Made by a program: the position numbers and the translations under genes
Assembly (NCBI RefSeq): GCF_036373705.1
Contig: NC_089854.1
Span: 25,247,225 to 25,311,224 of the forward strand
Reading direction: 5' to 3'
Length of the DNA: 64,000 nucleotides
Source: Amia ocellicauda
Lineage: Eukaryota; Chordata; Actinopteri; Amiiformes; Amiidae
The notes under the pieces: model-generated
Seen by the model: only the letters and a program-made list of their open reading frames with translations
Database searches by the model: none
What the model was told of the DNA's origin: nothing
Shown here: positions 13,701-26,471 of the stretch, piece by piece
Position numbering within the stretch: position 1 is the stretch's first letter
Layout of the letters: every line of letters begins with the position of its first letter

Positions 13701-16700
13701 TGTATGTATGTATTTATTTATTTATTTATTGCTTTTCCTTACACATGTTCTGTTCTTCATCACAATTTAAATATTTTGCAGATATTTCAAAACATTTTTT
13801 TTTAACATTAACATTTAAGTATTGTGTTCTGTTCTTTCACATTTGAAGAAAGGAAAAAAACATTCTCTATGATGTGAGTGTTCAGCCTTAAGGCAGACTC
13901 GGAGCACAGACATGCACTTGTGCACACAGACATGTTCTGTTTCAGTGAGTGCCATGGCAACTTCGCTCAGCCTCCGCAGTGTGGAATGTGAGCTTTAGCC
14001 CTGATGACAGGAAGGCTGTTGGAGCAGGGGTAGGGAGCTCAGAAAGGGGTTCTGACTTCTGCTGGAGGAATGCCGGCGAGTACAAACAGGAGTCCTAGCG
14101 CAGTAGCAGAGTTTCTATGGCCTCTTGTTTAGTCACATTCAGGGGTCTGCCAGGTTCTGTATTCTGTCTTTATCCATGAATTAAGCAGTATTAGCTAGCC
14201 AACGACATGATGGCTGTGTATAGGTATCTCTTTTAGCCTATATTTCACATTTTAACTCAAGTGATTCCTCACGTTTCTACAAGATTCAAGTTTTTAAGCC
14301 AATTGACAGGTAATCAATGGAAATCTTTTAAGGCTTTATGAATCCTCCATCCCTGCCTGTGGAATGTGTAATTATATTATTGGTTTGATGTTCCAGATCA
14401 AACTGTTGTTTTCTGTGCATTGATGAAGTTATCAGAGTCTAAGGAGGCAGATTGTGGTGTCTTGGGGTTTCGAGAGTGAATGTAGTCAGTGAGTCTGAGG
14501 AGACAAAATGGGCTTGTACAGTGAATTCTCACAGTGTGTCAGTCAGGCTTGCGGTCTTGCAGCTAGTGCACTGTGAAGTCCACACACATACAAATGTGTT
14601 ACATTCATTTTAAATTTCATGCATCGTGGGGCTGTGATGTGTCAGACTACCGTGGATATCATGATGTGGTTACAGTCATAAAAACAGCTCAAACTTCATG
14701 CTAAATCTGCAAGGTCCTCACAAGAAAAAGGCTGCTTTGAACAAGATAGAACTGCATCAAAATGGATGGTCAGAGTGCTGCGTTCAGCTGATGTTGCAAT
14801 TGGAGCTCGTCCGGACAATACTTTTCTCACTTGTTTCTGAAGCCTCAGCACTCACGTACATTGTACATTTTTTATGGGTATTAAACACTATCTTCACCCA
14901 CACCATCTAGGGTGTTACCCTCTCTATTTGATTTCATGACGTTATCTTGTTACTGAAATGCCCATACTGAAAGGTGTTTCAGGTCCCGGGCCTAAAATAG
15001 TCTTGTCGAGCATCAGAACAAACTAAACGTACTTTTGCGAAACCTCTTCGCGACGTTTCAGTCAGGTCAAATGACCAGTTTCTCTAGGGTCTGCTGAGGC
15101 AATGGACAAATTCTGATGCACACCATTCTGCCTGTACAGCATCACATTTCACACTTCTCTGGAAACCTTTGACAGCCACCAGCTTATGACCTTAATCTTT
15201 CTGCTTTTTATTACACATGCCATTCCAATAAGAGGGTGGTGGCTGAAAGATCAGATGGCTCTGTGTGGTGAGTGTGTGTGTGTGTTTGCTGCAGGACCTG
15301 GAGAGGAGATCAAAAACGACAAGCCAAAGTCCCCTATTGAAGGAGGCCAGCCTCCTGGCTCTGCCTGTGGTGGTGTCTAGTATAAACCTGCTAATGCCCG
15401 GCTTCTTCAACACTGTCGCCTGGATGGAGGAATATGATTCGCCCAATGTGCGCACCTACATTGCCATCTGCAGGTAACAAGTCACTCTATTCATGCTGGA
15501 ACGGGAACACACGCGGTTCCTAAAATTATAGTTATACGTGCTGCTCTAGTTAATGTCATGTGAAGGGAGTCTCTTATTATTTGAGAGGTCATCTCATGTA
15601 GTTTGGGCGAGAGGTTCTGGCTGAATTAACTGTGCAAAATGACATCTCTTATACAATAAGGGACACTTATTATTATATTAATTTATTATAAATCATGTGT
15701 AAGGATTAGCCACTGAAATGTATTTACAGTAAAAAAAAAAAATATTTCAGTTATATAAAACAATTGACCCCCCTTTAGAATCAAACTGGAAAAGTGATAT
15801 ACATCTTACTTATACACTAGAGCTACATGTAAACATGCATTAAACTATGATTTTATGAATCATTTTGATTTGATTTGATTTCCCTTTATGTCCCCTTTAT
15901 AAGTTGTGTAAGTCTGCAAGAAGTTGGAACACTGTCTTAAAAAGCCCTTCCATCTGTTCTCTGTTTGCAGGAATCTGGTGCTAAAGGTGTCTGTCCTGGG
16001 AGTGCTGTGTTTTCACTGGCTGGGGACAACTGCCAACAACAGAGTCAAACTGAAGCTGGAGGTGAGGGACATTGCTTCTAGGGCAGGGTTCAGCAACAGG
16101 CGGCCTGCAGGCCAAATCTGGCCCGCAATCAATTTTTTATTTATTAATAATTTAAAATTATTACCTGAGATCAAAATTGGCCCGATGCCAAACCTTGTTG
16201 CCAACCCCTGTTCTAGGGTGTGGACATCTACACATGGGTGGCTCAACGGAAACGGCCTCCAGTCCACTGCACTGGAACATTGTTACGGTTTCAGCTGTCC
16301 CAACAGGCCATCCAAAAGAGTCCTAGAGCCCCAGCTCTTTGTTTTCTATTTTACATGCGTTACATTCTTGGCCTCAGCCAACTAGCCTGTCTAGCACTGA
16401 ACAACTGCTAAAGATTCACAAAGCCTTGCATTGATTTTGATGTTGGTGCTTTTTGTCAGGGATTGTTGATTCTCCATCAGTGTTAAATTGTAGTTGCTCT
16501 TGTTGTCCTGTTTTCTGGTCCTAAGTGCTGGGAGACCTTTGTTGGACAGGAGCTGTATCGTTTTCTGTTAATGGACTTCATCTTCACCATCCTGGACACT
16601 TTCTTTGGAGAATTCCTTTGGAAGTAAGCTTAACCTCTAAGTTAATTTTTTCAACCTCTCAGATGTCTGGCCATTTTCCTTTTAAGAACAAAGTAGTACA

Positions 16701-19700
16701 TTTGAAATCAGTAAATCAGCACTGAATATTGCCATATTTTAATTTAGTTTTCTAAGACTTGGTTGGCTTTCTGTTGGTTGCTGAAGGTTGAAGTACATGT
16801 TCAGGTATAACTAGAATGAGTGTTTCTGTGGATTTCAGTGGGTCTTTTGTTGTGTACTTGTAAGTGTCTAAGTGTGACGCTGGGCGAGTTACAGCTATGT
16901 GTCTTTTTTGCCTTCCTGTTGCCTGCAGGCTGTTTTCGCAGAGAGTGCTAAAGAGGAAAAGGAAGCCAGTATTTGACATCGCCCGCAATGTGCTGGAGCT
17001 AATCTACGGGCAAACACTTGCCTGGTAAAAACCAAATCAATAATTCTTATTTTTGTCTTTAATATTTTTCATCATTTGCACTCATAGCAGAAGACATTGG
17101 TGCACATAGTGCATTCTTATAAGCTTGAACTATTTATATTACAATTATAGTGTTCTGTAAGTATCTAAATGCTAGGTTATAAGTAGTGCACTTACAGAAC
17201 CTACTGGCTAACTGGCCCAGCTGAACAGTTATCTTATTTGCAGGCATTGCATGGTTGAGGTATTCTCTTTGTTTCTCTTTGCTCAGGCTGGGGGTCCTGT
17301 TTTCTCCATTGCTTCCTGCAATGCAGATTATCAAGCTCTTTCTTTTATTTTATATGAAAGAGGTAAGTAAGAACCTTGACAAACATCTGGCTTCAAGGTT
17401 GTGATGTTTATATTAAACTCTAGAAAAGAGTTAAATCCTGTTCTTGTATTGTAGACTTGAAATGTGTATTTACTCCCGCTGGCTTCTACTTGTATATTTA
17501 CATACACGTTTACACAAACACAGTGAATTTCAATCACTCTGTTAAATTAGTTTTGTTATCCATTGCACTGGAAAGCAAAATTGATCTGCACATGCTATTA
17601 TACTGTCTTTAAGCTAATTTGCTCACGGTTCTCTTGCAGACGAGCCTGATGATGAACTGTCAATCTCCCATCAAGCCCTGGAGGGCCAGTCAGATGACCA
17701 CCATCTTTATCAGCCTGCTGTGTTTCCCCTCTTTCCTGGGGGCAGCTGTGGCTGTCACATTCACCATATGGACGTAAGCCTCTTTCTCACTGCTTCAGCT
17801 CTGACTCCCTGGCTGATAACTCCAACTGATAAATATTTTTTCAAACTTAGAGAGAACTGTTCAAAAGCAAGCATACGGAGAACCAAAAGCTGAAAAGCCC
17901 ATAATTCAGGTCTGATAACAAATAAATCTGACAAAACATCTACATTTGGAGGACTGTTAAACACTCAAATTTCAGAGTTTGATCATGAATAATAACAAAT
18001 TCTAAAAGTAGGATGTGGAACTCGCCACTTTCTGGAGTCTTCTGTTTCAGCTGCATCTGATGAAATTAATCTTGGTCTCTTGGGGTCCCAGGAATTAAAA
18101 AATAACAAAACCTTTAAATTAAAAAATAATTTAAGAAATGCTTTACAACATGTGTTCAAAACTATGTTTTAATAATATGAGAACTTAACCTAGCTTTTAC
18201 TTTTTCATTGAAACCAGCAACAGCTATTTTCCTCTTGTTTCCTGCCATGGTAAAACCATCAATTAGTCAGTACTTACCTGTCCATGTCGCTTGGCTGAGT
18301 AAAGCATTGTACTACCAAACATCACCACTTGGTGTTGTATTTAGTCAGAAAACAGAAAAGTTGCTCAATCCTAGTCTTCCAGGAGAAAGGGGACCATAGA
18401 TTGAACTCTATCTGAGCTTTAAATACACATTTCAATTACGTATGGCCTGATTTAACATAGTCCAATGCCTTACATGTGTTCTCATTTACAAATTATTATA
18501 AACTCGTCTAGATTTCAGGTGTCAATTGCCCGAGTTATGCAACCCAGTCTTCTCCAGTTCTGTCCATTAGGGGAAAGTTTAAATTGATTTGCTCAGATTA
18601 GTCCCCATGGCTACCATAGAAGAGCAAGAGCATTATAAATTGCAGAATTACAGGGATTCTTGCTTATCATATGCATGTATGACTTTTCACACACCACTGA
18701 TTCTTCAGTCTTGAAATACATTTTAAACAATTGCTCTGTCACCATGCGACACTGAATAGTCTAAGCACATTTTATGTACTTGTGTCTGTGACTTTGCAGG
18801 ATCCAGCCTTCTGAGTTGTGTGGGCCTTTCCGGACCCTAAACACCATGTTGGAGGCGGGGAAGAAATGGGTAGAGAAGCTGCAAGATACCAACCTGTCCT
18901 GGCTCTCTTGGATATACAGCTTCCTGGTGGAGAACCCCTTATTCCTGTTTGTTGCAGGGGGGGTCTTCTTGTAAGTAAAGATGGGCAACCATTTCAGCAT
19001 TCACTTCCCTGGGCCTAATTAAGGCAGTGAAGAGGGTGAATGTTGAACATGGTTTTCTCAAGTTTAGGTATTAGATGTCTTTGTCAGACATGTTGTGGAA
19101 GGAAAAAAAAGAATTGAGGGAGGGGTGTAAGATAGTAGACTGATATTAAATAATGATTAGAGGAGTTTCAGCCCCTCCCACTACTGTTCACATTCAGTCA
19201 ATAGCAACACAGTTATGGTAGAGCTTAACAGTTAATATGCAAGTATGTATTGGTGTACAAAATAAAATAAAATAAAAAATCTGTAGTTCCTTAGAATATA
19301 AAACATAACACATAACTGCCAACAAATCTCTAGATATTTAGTTGCATGTAGTGCACCGTTTCTATTAAAGCAGAAGGTTAAACCTAAGCTGTTTTCCTCT
19401 CATGCAGAATTGTAATTTATTTCCACACACAAGTGGTTGATGGCCAAAGGAAAATAATCAGCTTACTACAAGAGCAAATTCAAAATGTAAGTACAACAAC
19501 TTCTATTCTATAAAAGCTAAACCATTTTAAGATGTTTTCACACAACCTGAAATGTGAGCCTGAAAATATGTTAATGAATGTTAATGGGAAATGGATATGA
19601 ATACGCAACTTCAATTGTCCTGCCTTGGATCCGACAGGGTAGCCCATCCTATTATTAATATTTCACAAGGTGTGTCTGACAAGTTTTGAACTCAGTCTCA

Positions 19701-20070
19701 TTTTGTGTGTAATATGTTGACTTCACCTACAGGAAGGCGAGGACAAGAAATTCCTTATCACTAAACTCCAGGCTATCCATGAGCAGAAACGCCCTATTTC
19801 TGGGAGGAGATCAGACATGCGGGGCAGTCAGGTAAGTGTTTGACACATGGAGCAGTTTGACTCATTGCTCAACACTGCCTCACCAAACCAGTATTTGTGA
19901 ATCCATCTGCCAGTTGTATATTTTATATCAAATGTTCTCCTTATCAGAATTGTTTTTTTTAACATATAAAAATATTAATGTCTATATTTAAAGATTTAGA
20001 ATCATTCTTATGTGTGTTTTTCACTTTTGGGTTTACTTGCAATATTTTGTCGTTACAGGATTCTTATTAG
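7720..20070 (+). CDS. tmc6: transmembrane channel-like protein 6 (TMC6/EVER1)
   Basis: Coding exons: 7720-7775, 8894-9021, 9248-9412, 9808-9969, 10820-10928, 11191-11275, 11631-11885, 12055-12251, 12584-12728, 13074-13229, 15295-15473, 15971-16061, 16526-16623, 16929-17024, 17287-17362, 17640-17773, 18800-18970, 19408-19486, 19733-19831 and 20059-20070. They sum to 2493 nt in one frame, giving 830 residues; human TMC6 is about 805. All junctions are GT-AG. The TMC signature [13 protein letters not shown] begins at residue 577. About ten hydrophobic segments fit the TMC/TMEM16-type fold. Four N-glycosylation sequons (N335, N339, N343, N348) lie in the loop after the first membrane segment. N-terminal [12 protein letters not shown] and SAMPSRTIG blocks and the GPFRTL and EGEDK blocks near the C terminus match TMC6 rather than other TMCs. 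In mammals TMC6 is an ER-membrane protein that works with TMC8 and CIB1 and is linked to zinc handling and epidermodysplasia verruciformis. The last exon encodes only three residues and the stop. Confidence 0.95.
13682..13730. repeat. microsatellite (TATG)n/(TTTA)n in tmc6 intron
   Basis: TATG units pass into TTTA units in the large intron between the exons ending at 13229 and starting at 15295. Confidence 0.95.
16084..16210. mobile_element. 127-bp hAT-type MITE in tmc6 intron
   Basis: The element begins CAGGGTTCAGCAAC and ends GTTGCCAACCCCTG, which are imperfect inverted repeats. It is flanked on both sides by the perfect 8-bp direct repeat TTCTAGGG (16076-16083 and 16211-16218). An 8-bp target duplication with CAGGG-type ends is the hallmark of hAT elements. 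It is too short to encode a transposase, so it is non-autonomous. Confidence 0.85.
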
Positions 20071-20706
20071 GAATAAAGGAATACGAATTTCAACTTGATA
20101 TTGCCAAGTAGAAAGCCAAAACCATGAAATGTGAAGTGTACCTTTTAACCCTGAAAAACTGGAAATGATGATTCCCAAGACACTCATGTCAACAATGTGT
20201 CTCCTCAGGATCTTCTCAATTTTCCTGTCACTATAGAGAGTTGTGGGGAGGGGGGAGCTAGGCTGTAAATTAATTAGGGTCCAAACATGTTCAGACATTT
20301 TTTTATTTCAAAAGCTCTCGTCCAAGATGTAATGTTGACAGTGTCACTTAAAGACAAAGATAAAGATGTGTTTCTCCTAATGAAGCACGAGTGAAGAACA
20401 TGTACCTGTATTCTGTAATGTGTCCTGTGCTTGACAGTTTAATTTGTAAAAATGTAAAGGGATATATAGGTATACCACTACTTTCAGAAACCTTTCAGAG
20501 TTTACCATTGTGAAAATACAAGATATGCGTCAGGACATAATACACAGAAAGCCAATTATGGTTTAACCACTGGAAAATGTAAAAGTATTTTAAATATTTT
20601 ACTGTATTTATTTTTCTATTATTTTTTTAAGTCGGGGGCATACTGTAGTATTGTTTATGAGGAACTGACTGTGATGTATAAAATAAAATGCTTTTCCTAT
20701 TCTGTA
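20071..20706 (+). other. tmc6: tmc6 3' UTR with poly(A) signal
   Basis: The untranslated region follows the TAG at 20068-20070. A canonical AATAAA lies at 20682-20687, so cleavage is expected near 20700. The sequence around this UTR recurs at about 28.2-29.4 kb and 49.9-50.6 kb, and marks the duplicated units described elsewhere. Confidence 0.7.
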
Positions 20707-21530
20707 TTTATTGGTTATAGTATTGTTGCACACTTTCCTGGTGAGAGAGGACAGCGGTGTTCCAGTTCATTAACTAAAAATGGATAGACTATATCAAGGT
20801 ACAATTCAGGTACAATTTAAACATTTTGACCAATGTTAATTTAGTAATATTTACATTATGCAGTTTGTATGAGTGAAAACATACTATTGCTGTATTCTTT
20901 ATTTTTCTATTAGCTTTCTCTTTATGTAAGTAACCTAAAATTGGCCACATTATTATTATTAGTCAAGTTCATCCTGATTTACATGCTTAATTCATGCCAT
21001 TGTGGGCCCTTTTACCATACTAGAGAACCTATACTACTGAGAACAAATATATAAAACAAATCCCACAGCTGCAAATATTTGTATGTTTCAATATAAAACT
21101 GTTTCAATATATAAACATTGGCTGTAAGAAATACATTAAATACATGTTGTATTATCTCATTAAGCCTGACACACATTGACATTTTGAATTACAAAATCTT
21201 TCAATGATCACTGAACTACAATACATATTAGACTTACAGAAAATGTAAAGCTCACACTTGTTCTGAAACATTGACCCATATTCTGATGAATAATTAAATG
21301 CAAGATATCTTCAATTATACTCAACCAAAATGCTAGGGGCTGGGGAGCCTTTTATTAAGGAGCCATTTTCTGGAAAGGTAATTTATTTGTACTTTTCCTA
21401 GGAATTTGAAGGTGGCATGTTTGGAGAACATGATTAATCTCACTCTAAACTTCAGTGGCAGACACTTCAATTCTGAAAACATGAAGGCACAGTTAAATGC
21501 AATTGAGAGCTTAAAAATGATTCTTCAAAT
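20707..21530. other. flank downstream of tmc6, shared with two later copies
   Basis: No gene is seen. The segment matches about 28.3-28.98 kb and about 50.56-52.24 kb (apart from a transposon in the latter). Shared landmarks include the GAGAACaTA-GTACTGAGAACAAATATA region and the block around CTAGGGGCTGGGGAGCC. It is part of the tandemly duplicated segment. Confidence 0.7.
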
Positions 21531-23290
21531 CAATCAATCAATAAATATTGTCCCCAAGGGGCAATTGGTGTGCAGCAGTTCAAAAACAGACACACTAAAT
21601 ATATAACAAACGCACCCTGAAATAGATATAAATATATAAAATCTGATATGCACTGATCATCCTTAAAAATAAATAAATATATGATTAATTATCATCACCA
21701 TCACCATCAAATTAAAAGTGAGGAGTGTGGAGGGGTACTCTTAAATGGAGTTAGTTAATAAAAGAGCCTTGTTTTCAAGCAGTCTTAAGTCTGGGTACCC
21801 TGCATCTCCTCCCAGATGGCAATAGCTCAAACTCAAAGGTCAGTGTGTTGAAGGGGTCCCCCAGGACTGACCATGCTTTGCAGACCACAAGACTCTCATA
21901 TAATGCAGAAAGAGACTTCTGAGGCACCCCCACAATCTTGGAGCCTACACTTACCACCCTTTGCAATTTTGCCTTCCCCTTCACCTTCAGGTTGGCAAAC
22001 CAGCAGATGATAAAAAAGGATTCAATTAAAGACCTGTAAAACAATGTCATCACTGCCTTTTCTACGTTAAATTAATTTAGTTCAGTCTCTGCTGCACTTT
22101 AGAGTGAATGGTATTCATGTTTTCCTCCCATTGCAAATCAATTATTGTACCTAAATATCGGTAGGTGGACATGATTTCAACCAGTTTACTGTCAATAATG
22201 GTCTAAATAGTACTGGGTGTCTGTTTCCTGAAACTAATAATCATGTCCTTGGTTTTATTAACCGTGATATCTAGAAAGAGGCTTTGCACCACTCCACGAA
22301 ATAACCTAGGACGACCCCATACTCTAACTCATCCCCCTGTAGCAGACTGAGGACCGCAGGGTCGTCTGCATACTTTATAATGTACTTGTTGGCATGGTGG
22401 CTCCTACAACCGTCTCTATATAGAATATACTGTAAGGGGTAGATGATACAGCCATGGGAAGATCCTGTGGAGGAGAGCCGTTCCTCAGAGAGGACCCCAT
22501 TAACCCTGACTCTCTGTGCCCTGTCATAGCAGTGGTACCCCTCAACACCCCTATTCCCTCTTAAACTGCAAAGGATCCACCATACTAGCAGTCTTGTTGA
22601 CAATGATGGTGTGGTGGTCCCAAAGTCAGACATGCAAGAATAAGGGCAGCAAGGCTTCAAAACCGGAACATTTATTATCTTCCCAAAGATCCAGAACAAA
22701 ACCAGTGTAGTCACGGCAACACACTACATAATCACAAACAGACAGGTGTTAATCTCTACCAGGCTCTCCCTTACTAAGGCCATTGAACCAGCTTTTATAC
22801 CTTTGGCCACTTAGACCCACCCTCTAGATCCAACCATTAAAAAATAGGAGTAACAATAAAAAAACCTATCATAAAACCCCAAAACACATGTTACCAAAAA
22901 TAAGTTTCAAAATAAACTTATAACAAAAAGTGATATTCAATTCAAACCCAAAATCCAAAACCATAAGCAAAAGGAACAACACTGCAAACTGACCCCCTCC
23001 CCATGTCAATAGTAAGGTGACTCATGTTTATAAAATCCCCTGTCACCTCTCTTCTACTTTCCCAAGATGGCTGCTCCACAGCCCCACCCCAGGTAAGCCT
23101 TTGTTTGGAAGGTCTGTTCTTTCCCAAACACCTTAACAAAGGGATGGGCCTACTCCATCACAGATGGCCTTAACCACCTTCACAAGACACTTCATCAATA
23201 GTGAGGTGAGAGCCACTGGCCTGAAATCATTTATGTCTTTAGGGGCCTTTTTCCTAAGTCAGTGAACTTTCTACAAATCCAGGGAAGACT
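21530..23290 (-). mobile_element. LINE (non-LTR retrotransposon) 3' fragment, interrupted
   Basis: On the minus strand, conceptual pieces of a reverse transcriptase are visible: a DFRPVALTSLLMKC block near 23260-23165, then VNGVLSEERLSSTGSSHGC and a YADD-like catalytic block (KYADDPAVLS) near 22520-22340. A C-terminal block with SLIESFFIICWFANL and SKIVGVPQKSL lies near 22050-21780. This order is typical of fish LINEs of the CR1/L2/Rex1 group. Frames are broken and the 5' half is missing, so it is a dead, 5'-truncated copy. The RT blocks are split by an insertion at about 22.58-23.16 kb. Confidence 0.75.
22585..23158. mobile_element. unclassified insertion nested in the LINE
   Basis: This stretch separates two adjacent parts of the minus-strand reverse transcriptase and is not LINE-like itself. 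Its ends look like imperfect inverted repeats (GATGGTGTGGTGGTCCC at the left; reverse complement of the right end GATGGAGTAGGCCCA). It encodes no recognisable protein. The boundaries are approximate. Confidence 0.4.
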
Positions 23291-23299
23291 GAAAAACAT

Positions 23300-24160
23300 A
23301 ATGGATTATACTACATAAGTGACTGGCACATGACCTTTGCCTCAACATGCTTCTTATTTTCTAATTTGGCCTTCTTTTATTTCTCGTTTCACCTCCGAAC
23401 TGGCTACTTGCTTCTCTATAGTGTCTCCCTTATAAAGAGCATGCTCTTTCTTGCTTAGAGACATTTTCAGGGTGGTTTCCCAGAGCTATTATTAGGGTGT
23501 ATCTTTATGTTACACCTGAGCAATGCCTCCTCATAGAACTGAATATAACAACCAACTACAGCTCATCAACACTGGGACAGGTTTTTTATGCAAGTCCCAG
23601 TCTGTACATTTAAATGATCTCTGCAGATATTTAATGGTCTCGTCTGGGCACATCTGTACAAACCGGTTTTAGCCTTCTCCCTCCTTATAATTGATTTGTG
23701 CACTGGTAGGAGAACAGGATCATGGTCCGCTGAGCCCTAATGAATATTAATGAGTTTAATTTGATCAGTGCTGTTGCACAATCGACAGAGCGAGGTGCGG
23801 AATTGCAACCAGGAGTTATTTTGAAGTAAAGTATGTGTATAATTGAATCACAGCTGTCTCTTTTATAACGTAAGATCAGCGGGTAGATCATGCGTTTTTG
23901 TTATTAATACATTGCTTACATTATCATATCAAGCAAAAGTTTATTGAACTCCTTCATTAACAAGGCAAACTGCGATCCTGTAAAGCTTCCTTATCAACCT
24001 ACTGCTCAAGAGAACATCACTTGTCGGACTACATTGGCTTCTGCAAGTGAAAAGTTATATGGAATTTCATTTTATTGGCAGTTACCATACATATCAAATA
24101 TGAAAATAATTACTAATACGTTTCTCCTCTTATTTCAATTATATCTCCACTGAGCTTCCT
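23300..24160. other. no gene recognised
   Basis: Transposon-rich, AT-rich sequence between the LINE and the orphan promoter at 24.2 kb. I see no exon here. Confidence 0.4.
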
Positions 24161-24480
24161 ACTGTTTACGTCACGGCGCGGCAAAGGGTGAAAGTAGTCG
24201 CTGTGCTGCGCGCCGCTGCGCAGTCCGGACACTGGAAACAACACCACAAAAAGCAGTAGGTAATTTTGAACGATTTGTTTAAACTATCATCGATTTATGT
24301 TGTGGTAACTTTACAGTTTACGTATTTTTGCTCAACGAGTGTTTGTTATAAATCGTACACCCTTTTTAAATTACTTAATTTAATTCACGAGTTTCCTTGA
24401 TTAATATGTGTCTGGGAGCCATTTTGTGGTGGTGCAGCTCGCAAATGTGACAACTGTATTTGTGTTTTTAAATTTGAAAT
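24160..24480 (+). pseudogene. orphan promoter/first exon of the US22-like gene family (unit 1)
   Basis: A CpG-rich block (CACGGCGCGGCAAAGGG, GCGCGCCGCTGCGCAG) leads to AAAAAGCAGTAGGTAA, matching the first exon end of the intact gene near 30350. Downstream, an intronic block starting CATTTTGTGGTGG at about 24420 and running to TTTAAATTTGAAAT is nearly the same as 30592-30650. None of the coding exons found in units 2 and 3 follows, so this is a promoter left behind after loss of the coding part. Whether it is still transcribed is unknown. Confidence 0.6.
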
Positions 24481-25640
24481 ATGGCAGAAGTATGAGCTCT
24501 CATAGTTTTTCTGTAGCTCGGGGTCCCTCTCACCTGAGTTTTCTGTGAAATAAGGGCAGAGTGAGAAACAAGCCGCAGCTCCGGTCAGCGGCCATGAAGA
24601 CACTCACGCCAGTGTCAAATTCACTTGAGTTCGCCGTATTCAATCTTGGAAAAACATGTATTTTATAAATACGGACAAAACCAAAATGTATATTTTTTTT
24701 TACTAAAGACTTAATTTCTAATATTTTCTTGTTCTCCTTCGGGGTTTTTGTCCTCCCGCCAGTAGTACAGACACGTCCCTTGTGTCGGTCATGTTTCTGG
24801 TGGAGCCGTTTTTATTTTTCCCGCCAGGCGAATATCGGGCGCTGCCCTTGTTTAAGGGTATTTTCCTACTATTAATTGGTTGATTTTAAAAATAACCTGC
24901 CTATCAGTTTTAAAGTAGAGGTTTTCACCAAAATGGGGTTGTCGGCGCTTAGATAAACCATGCAGTAGAAATACGAAAAATTGCCTGTATTACCTTTACT
25001 CCATGTGTATTTGTCGGTATTACATTGATGGTTGTTACTTGCCTACTGTCTCCGGCTCTTTTCCTATAAGCGTGAAAATGAGAGCTGCGCATGTCCGTTT
25101 CGAGTCTGTTCACACTGAGTCCAGCGCACAGCCCAGCAGCCGCTCAGTGCACGGGATTGTTTTTAAAAAATACAGTAGTATTAGATCCCAAACTTAAACT
25201 CAGACTTGTTTTCGGAAATACCAACCCATTTCTTGTAAACTTGCTTTGTACTTGTTCATCGGCCAGTCGTAGACATACAGCCCCGGCCCCTTGACCTGCA
25301 CAATCAGATGGCTGGAGCCCATCCCCACAGTACTGCTGCTGGGTATCATTACATGTACTCTGAATTCAAACAAGTTGAGAATTTATACACTGCGGTTGTA
25401 TTTAACAAACGAATTTATGCCCAATACAATAATAATCGCAAGCATATTAATAACGATCTGATAAAAAAAATAAGTGTATACATGTACACACACAAATTTG
25501 TTGGTTTCCCTACACAAAAAGAGTGCACCATTTCCTCTGAAATAACTTGAAACTAGCAAAAGTAATTGGCATTCACCATTGTTTATTCCATATTTAATAG
25601 AAAAGACTGCTTTTGATTTTGTTTTTCAGCATTGTAAATA
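24480..25640. other. remnant of family A intron 1, no gene
   Basis: Partial resemblance to the first introns of the units 2 and 3 family A genes (for example the GTGTCG and GGCGCT patches near 24780-24840 compared with 30770-30785 and 53560-53580). No coding exon is seen. Confidence 0.4.
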
Positions 25641-25654
25641 ATGAAACAATAGAA

Positions 25655-26293
25655 AATGTCTTGGACAAAAATTATGGGACCCTCAACCTAATATTTTGTT
25701 GCACAACCTTTAGAGGCTGCACTGCAATCAGATGTTTTCTGTAGCTCTCAATGAGACTTCTGCACCTGTTAACAGGCCCACTCTTCCTGAGCAAACTGCT
25801 CCAGCTGTCACAGGAACACCAGGCTGCTTGGCGATGGTCTTGTAGCCTTTACCTTTACCATGTATGTCTATATTCTTTCTGATCTCCTCAGACAACTCTC
25901 TCCTTTGCTTTCTCTGGTCCATGTTCAGTGTGGTGCACACAATGATACCAAACCGCACAATTACTACTTTCCTCCATTTAAATATGCTGAAGTACTCGTG
26001 ACAAGATTGGAGACATGATACTAATTAAAGAAACTAATTTGTTTGCAATATCACTATAATCCTTTTTTTTTTCTTTTTCTAAGGGGTACCAACAAATGTG
26101 TCCAGGCCATTTTAGAATATCTTTGTAGAATGAGCAATAATTACTCTTTTCACAGCTTATTTGCTTTATTGTATGACATACCAAAGGCATGCAAGTATAC
26201 ATGATGCAATAGTTTTAATTTCATCAATTTTCAGGAGGAATTAAGCATTATTTCAATGAGCTGTAAGGGTACCAACAACTTTGAGCATGTCTG
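25655..26293 (-). mobile_element. Tc1-like DNA transposon fragment
   Basis: Ends are imperfect inverted repeats (left GGACAAAAATTATGGGACCC; right GGGTACCAACAACTTTGAGCA). On the minus strand, a helix-turn-helix N terminus of a Tc1-like transposase is readable near 25925-25800 (ELSEEIRKNIDIHGKGKG, YKTIAKQ), followed by disruption. The catalytic DDE part is absent, so the copy is inactive. Confidence 0.7.
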
Positions 26294-26471
26294 TATGTGT
26301 GTGTGTATTATATATATATAAATAATTATACATAATGTTTTTTTTTGGGTATCAGGGTTGAACTATAACAGTACCAAAGCACAGTAAAACTGAGACAGTG
26401 ACCTTGTTTACACACACGTGGAAAACCTTGCAGTTCTTCAAACTACATTTACCCTTTTTTTTTGTATACAG

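Noticed and set aside
25003-25294. Short open frames in the GC-richer part of unit 1
   Set aside because: They fall in sequence related to family A intron 1 and are not matched by coding exons in the intact copies.
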